Part shown: positions 60,140 to 64,000 of the stretch, in pieces
How the letters are laid out: every line of letters starts with the position of its first letter
How positions within the stretch are numbered: position 1 is the stretch's first letter
Assembly (NCBI RefSeq): GCF_040126305.1
Contig: NZ_CP149511.1
Location: forward strand, 806,001 to 870,000
Reading direction: 5' to 3'
DNA length: 64,000 nt
Source of the DNA: Pararhizobium sp. A13
Lineage (GTDB): Bacteria; Pseudomonadota; Alphaproteobacteria; Rhizobiales; Rhizobiaceae
Made by a program: the position numbers and the translations under genes
The notes under the pieces: model-generated
The model's input: only the letters and a program-made list of their open reading frames with translations
The model's database searches: none
What the model was told of the DNA's origin: nothing

Positions 60140-60335
60140 CTGATATCCTTACACTGTGACAAGGTTTTTTCTAAGGAAGCCTTGTTCTTGAACCCCACAG
60201 TCCTGGCCCTCGGTACGCGCCATTATTTGTGTTGCAATGCAGCAAAAGTAAGATCGATTGCGTGACGACGCGCGGATATCTCAAATGACGTCCGAAAAAT
60301 CGGCGGGCCTGACTGAGCGGCTCGGCTAGACGACA
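60140..60335. other. Short intergenic stretch
   Basis: No gene is present. CAAGG (60160) and CCTTG (60180) form part of an imperfect hairpin around a T6 run. Confidence 0.3.
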
Positions 60336-62486
60336 TTACTCCTGGGGTGCCGGGACGACGTTTGATGGCTTCTGCAGCTGTGCAGCGGCGGCGGAAGCCG
60401 CCGCATCGGCCGTTCCGCTGGAAACATGGACCGTTGGCGTTGCGAACTGGATGCCTTTTTCAGCGAATGTTTTCTTGAGCATGGCAAGGGCTTTTCTACG
60501 AACGCCGAACTGCTCGCCGGGTTTCGTCATGAACTTCAGCCGGATTTGCACACCATAGTCCGCCATCTGCTCAATCCCCTGCATTTTCAGAGGTTCGATG
60601 ATACTTGGCCCGAGTTCGGGATCCTCCAGAAGCTCGGCGCCAATACGTTTTATGGTTTTGCGGACCACTTCAAGGTCGCTGTCATAGTCCAGGGTGAGAG
60701 CAATGATGTCGATTACCCAGTCGCGGCTGAGGTTTTGTACCGCGCCGAGTTCGCCGAACGGAACGATGGTGACCGGACCTCGATGGTGTCGTAGGCGGAT
60801 CGATCGAAGCGAGAAACCCTCGACCGTGCCTTTATATTTTGCCGACTGGATGTATTCGCCAATGCGAAAGGCATCGTCAAAGAGATAGAAGACGCCGGAG
60901 ATGATATCCTTGACGAGCGTCTGGGCACCGAAACCGACGGCAATGCCGACAACTCCGGCGCCGGCCAGCAGCGGTCCGATCTGAACGCCAACAGCGTCGA
61001 GGATCATTAGGAAACCGACAGCTCCGATCACCATGAACAGCACATTGCGAAGAATAGGTAGGAGGGTATTCAACCGCTGACGACGTCGCGCGTCGGATCC
61101 GTCCTGATGTCCCCCCTGCTCGCCTCTCGACGCCGCCGCCATCTGGCTGTCGATCAGGGTGCTCGCAAGCTTCCAGATAACATCGGTCACCAGGAGCACG
61201 ATAACGATGCGGATGCCAGAACGGATCAAACGCGTGATCAAGGTCTCGCCGGCGGCAAGGTCGCTCAGATTGACGTCCCATGAATTTGCGATGAGGAGCG
61301 CGGCAACGACAATGAGCCCATTGCGCAGTGTTTGCATAATAACGACGGACCATCCGACGATGGCTGGGTCTTCCGTCGCCTGTTTCTCGTCGGATTGAAT
61401 GATGCGACGAATGATATCATGAGCTACCGAAACGGTGAGGGGCAAAAGGGTGATGATGATCACCGTCCAGAATGCGCTGCGGAGCCCTGACACCCATAGC
61501 AGCCACGATAGCAGGATGCTCGCGGTCAACCCGACACCAACCAGCCGGTTCATTGGCGACCCATCCGACCGAAACTGCCGCAACCAAATCATGGTGATCA
61601 GCGCGAATGAAACGACGCCAAGCCATGCCGCGATAAAGAGGTCAATCAGGATGGGTGGTGCGTCGATCGTTCGCATCACTTCGATGGCAGCCCAGCCCAC
61701 CGCCAGGACCGCGACAATACCGACGAGCCAATAGTACCAGAACCAGGCAAGCGACGTGACAAGTGTCAAAAGACGCATATGCGGTAGACGGGCACCGGGT
61801 GCGATGACGATGCGACCGACCAGCACGGCAAGGCGAACCATGAGCGCGGCAGACAGCAGGATGAGCGCAACATCACGGAACACGGCAGGCCATGGAAAGA
61901 GGATAAATGCGCCGAGGCTACCAACCAGATAGCCGGTCAAGGCGAGCACACCCATTGAGAGCCTGCCTGCATGGAGCTTGATCCGCTGCCGAACGGTATC
62001 GACTGGCGCAGTCATCACAAAATGGAGAAGTCCGCGTCCTGACCACCAAGCAAGGCGCTGTGTGACGAAGCCGCCCGCAATGAAGAGTGCGACCGCAAGA
62101 ATCAGGCCGACGGGTTCGATACGATCATCGGTCTGAAAGACCCGGATCGCCGTCTGGATCTGCCCCGGAAGGGTCGGCACCGCATTGACCAGTGTGAGGA
62201 GCCTCAAACGCAGATCCTGTAGCGACGTGGCAATGGACGGCTGCGCTGGCTCTTGCAAGGTAGACACCGGCTGCGCAGGTTCCTGAGTGCCGGGGACTAT
62301 CCGATCGACCAACGCTCGCCCGGAATTGTCATTTGGTAGTTCGACAATAATGCGAATTGGTGTTGAGGAACTGGTCGGTTCAGCCGCGATGATCGGATTT
62401 GTCCCCATCAGAAAAAGGGTTGAAAATACAGCGGCCAGGAATGCAGACGCTCTGCGAAGGGAGTGGCGGTCGTCGATAACGCGCAT
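60336..62486 (-). CDS. MscS-family mechanosensitive channel
   Basis: A 716-residue inner-membrane channel of the long MscS type. A signal-like start and a periplasmic stretch (to about residue 125) are followed by about ten helices. The pore helix and beta domain read GVVGIAVGFGAQTLVKDIIS, then GVFYLFDDAFRIGEYIQSAK and VTIVPFGELGAVQNLSRDW. The C-terminal cytoplasmic alpha/beta domain (VQIRLKFMTKPGEQFGVRRK) is present. Such channels open on osmotic downshock. Length and domain order are normal for the large rhizobial members. Confidence 0.9.
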   Translation of the reverse strand: MRVIDDRHSLRRASAFLAAVFSTLFLMGTNPIIAAEPTSSSTPIRIIVELPNDNSGRALVDRIVPGTQEPAQPVSTLQEPAQPSIATSLQDLRLRLLTLVNAVPTLPGQIQTAIRVFQTDDRIEPVGLILAVALFIAGGFVTQRLAWWSGRGLLHFVMTAPVDTVRQRIKLHAGRLSMGVLALTGYLVGSLGAFILFPWPAVFRDVALILLSAALMVRLAVLVGRIVIAPGARLPHMRLLTLVTSLAWFWYYWLVGIVAVLAVGWAAIEVMRTIDAPPILIDLFIAAWLGVVSFALITMIWLRQFRSDGSPMNRLVGVGLTASILLSWLLWVSGLRSAFWTVIIITLLPLTVSVAHDIIRRIIQSDEKQATEDPAIVGWSVVIMQTLRNGLIVVAALLIANSWDVNLSDLAAGETLITRLIRSGIRIVIVLLVTDVIWKLASTLIDSQMAAASRGEQGGHQDGSDARRRQRLNTLLPILRNVLFMVIGAVGFLMILDAVGVQIGPLLAGAGVVGIAVGFGAQTLVKDIISGVFYLFDDAFRIGEYIQSAKYKGTVEGFSLRSIRLRHHRGPVTIVPFGELGAVQNLSRDWVIDIIALTLDYDSDLEVVRKTIKRIGAELLEDPELGPSIIEPLKMQGIEQMADYGVQIRLKFMTKPGEQFGVRRKALAMLKKTFAEKGIQFATPTVHVSSGTADAAASAAAAQLQKPSNVVPAPQE

Positions 62487-62723
62487 TTAACCGTGGTCCT
62501 CGCGAAGTTGTCGTCGCTTATGCTTGGGTGGGAGCAACGGGAGTCGTTGTGGGGCGTCGCGCCGTCAACGTCAATGGACGACGAGTACAGACCTGTTGTC
62601 GGGGTTCAATGCAATTTGCCACTTTTACACTACGCCTGCCTTTGAGAGGTCATGACTTGTTTCGCAAGTAGAAAGGGAATTATCGGCAATATTCTCGCGC
62701 AATTCGGATAGTGGTAGCCCGCT
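62487..62723. other. Short gene-free stretch upstream of the MscS gene
   Basis: No supported gene; this must contain the MscS promoter on the minus strand. Confidence 0.3.
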
Positions 62724-62962
62724 TCCCTGCGCGAGATCCAGACGGCGCTTGGGATCGTTGCGGCGGGCGTCAGCCTCTGCATCATTCCCGCGGCTTCGCA
62801 GCGCCAGCGACCTGACGATGTCTGCTACCGCATGATCGCCGACGAAAAAGCCACCTCGCCGGTGATCATGAGCTATCGCCGCAATGATGCCCGCGGACGC
62901 ATCGAGGAGATCAAGCAGATCATCCGCGAAATGTATGCCGACAACCCGCCTTGGCTTCAACA
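62724..62962 (+). pseudogene. LysR-type regulator, C-terminal fragment
   Basis: The frame reads SLREIQTALGIVAAGVSLCI, IPAASQRQRPDDVCYRMIAD, TSPVIMSYRRNDARG and EIKQIIREMYADNPPW, the end of the co-inducer domain of BenM/CatM-like LysR regulators. No DNA-binding domain precedes it. The downstream frame continues without family features. Confidence 0.7.
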
Positions 62963-63702
62963 TTTCAACTGTGCGGATCGATGCTTGATCTGTTTGATGA
63001 TTGGCGTGACGCAACCAACAGCCAGATCCACGCATCGGCCGAGAAGGGATTCTCAAGATGCGGTTCGTCGGCGGGCAAACTGTCGCATTAAATGGCATAG
63101 AAACAATGACATACTATCATCCGGTACGTCAAAACGTTAAGAAACGTGATTAGCGATATAAAAATGCAACAATAATATCTTTTGTTATTAGGGGCTGCAG
63201 GCAATCTTTCTTTTCAAAGAGCAGCAAAGCCAGCCGCCGACCGGGCAAAGCTGGTTAGGGTTGCGTAGCCCTGTCGGCGGCGGATGGCTTAAAGCGCAAA
63301 AACAACTTTAGCTTCGCCCGCCTTCGTCCTCGCACGTGCTTGCTCCCGCCGCGCAACGACCACAGGATCGTTCCTGAAATCCGTCCTGGGGCCTGGCTTG
63401 CGCCCGCGCTTTTGACAGCCATGCTTTGGCTGCCATCCGGAACCCCGAACATGTGGTTCGTCTGACCGGTTCTGCGCGGTCCACTCTGGCTGCGATTGAA
63501 CTCGCGAGCGGCCAGCATCTCCGAGACGTATGCAAGAACCGCGTCTAGGTGCTGCTAAATTTGACTCGTTCAACTTCGCCGGCAGCATGCCGAGCGCGGT
63601 AGCGCAATCGGGCCGGCGATACACCGGCGAAGACGACACCGTTTTGTGCATCATTGTGGCGACGCAAGGGTGCGGCTATGAAAGACAGTCGAACGGACAT
63701 TT
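62963..63702. other. Gene-poor stretch
   Basis: Overlapping short frames on both strands are present but not supported. A minus-strand frame near 63300-63420 carries KRGRKPGPRTDFRNDPVVVA, an AT-hook-like RGRKPG; its start is unclear. Confidence 0.35.
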
Positions 63703-63912
63703 TTGCGTTCAGCGACTTGTCCTTTGAAATCGAACTCTGATTTCCAGGAGCATCGATTGAAAACAGCTCCGCTTCGGGGATTGCCTGAGGTTTCCGATAT
63801 TTTAGAAAAACTAAACCAAATCGCTGCGCACACTTGTTCGCACCTGCAATACCTTCATACTTTCCTCAGCGACGGGAACGATGAACTGCACAGCAGCATC
63901 GGACCACGGTAG
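63703..63912 (+). CDS. Hypothetical protein, 69 residues, doubtful
   Basis: The C-terminal 50 residues (LKTAPLRGLPEVSDILEKLN, then QIAAHTCSHLQYLHTFLSDG) look like a compact helical protein; a TTG at about 63757 may be the true start. It ends 15 bases before the monooxygenase gene. No family recognised. Confidence 0.4.
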   Translation: MRSATCPLKSNSDFQEHRLKTAPLRGLPEVSDILEKLNQIAAHTCSHLQYLHTFLSDGNDELHSSIGPR

Positions 63913-63927
63913 AGAAAAGGGGATGTC

Positions 63928-64000
63928 ATGACGCGGGAAGACAAACTGAAGCTTGGAACCTTCGTCTACACGTTCGGGTTCCATCCGGCATCCTGGCGGC
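63928..64000 (+). CDS. Luciferase-like FMN-dependent monooxygenase, start only
   Basis: The last 73 bases open a frame MTREDKLKLGTFVYTFGFHP, then ASWR, preceded by AAAAGGGG. This is the typical N-terminus of the NtaA/SnaA/DszA monooxygenases, flavin-dependent enzymes of the bacterial luciferase fold that oxidise chelators, sulfonates or similar compounds. Only 24 residues are in the window, so the subfamily cannot be named. Confidence 0.65.
   Translation, partial: MTREDKLKLGTFVYTFGFHPASWR

Noticed and set aside
1..64000. tRNA, rRNA and plasmid replication genes
   Set aside because: I looked for tRNA-like cloverleaf tails, rRNA segments and repABC motifs and found none I could support by eye; a covariance-model scan would be decisive.

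Overview
The window looks like accessory DNA (megaplasmid, chromid or genomic island) of a member of the Rhizobiaceae or a close relative. The basis is the gene families (UgpC-type ABC sugar/glycerol-phosphate cassette, NAD-dependent formate dehydrogenase, SPW-repeat protein, BTLCP protease, DUF1127, GlcG-type protein) and the density of IS66, IS110, IS21 and IS3 debris. No replication, partition, rRNA or tRNA genes and no CRISPR array were seen, so the replicon type is inferred from style only.

Layout. 1-1.7 kb: 5' end of ethanolamine ammonia-lyase (eutB, minus strand, leaves the window) and a decayed stretch with a glycogen phosphorylase fragment. 1.7-7.8 kb: a complete binding-protein ABC importer with its own metallophosphoesterase and a convergent LacI regulator. 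8.2-10.2 kb: NAD-formate dehydrogenase and an SPW membrane protein. 10.6-12.2 kb: a FitAB-type toxin-antitoxin locus whose toxin is broken, and a truncated IS66. 12.3-25.9 kb: a surface polysaccharide region. It holds a Sel1-repeat lipoprotein/periplasmic protein with 324-bp internal DNA repeats, a CMP-sugar cytidylyltransferase, a 2-hydroxyacid dehydrogenase, GDP-fucose synthesis (gmd, fcl), two GT2 glycosyltransferases, a flippase, two DUF115 proteins and an O-antigen polymerase/ligase-like protein. The genes from 20.9 to 25.9 kb overlap end to end and probably form one transcript.

25.9-35.9 kb is a nested transposon. An IS110/IS1111-type element (about 26.09-35.68 kb) has been split by two IS66 elements, each flanked by its own perfect 8-bp target duplication (AATGGAGG and GATAAGGT). 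The first IS66 is twice normal length because a two-gene serine-recombinase cassette sits inside its tnpB. Joining the tnpB halves at an AT dinucleotide restores an exact 115-codon frame. Both IS66 copies also carry a fourth small ORF of shared pattern after the transposase. This nest is the most unusual structure in the window.

36-45.7 kb: small membrane proteins (three paralogues), IS21/IS110/IS66 scraps, a BTLCP protease, an AbiEi/AbiEii type IV toxin-antitoxin pair, a pcaD fragment, and a RES/Xre toxin-antitoxin pair with a palindromic operator. 45.9-52 kb: an AraC regulator followed by co-directional GlcG-like, SDR, SnoaL-like, SDR and Kef-type antiporter genes. 52-64 kb: a SARP/BTAD-TPR regulator, DUF1127, DUF3800, a Gre-family factor, a cupin, a PhyH-type dioxygenase, an MscS channel, a LysR fragment and the start of a luciferase-like FMN monooxygenase.
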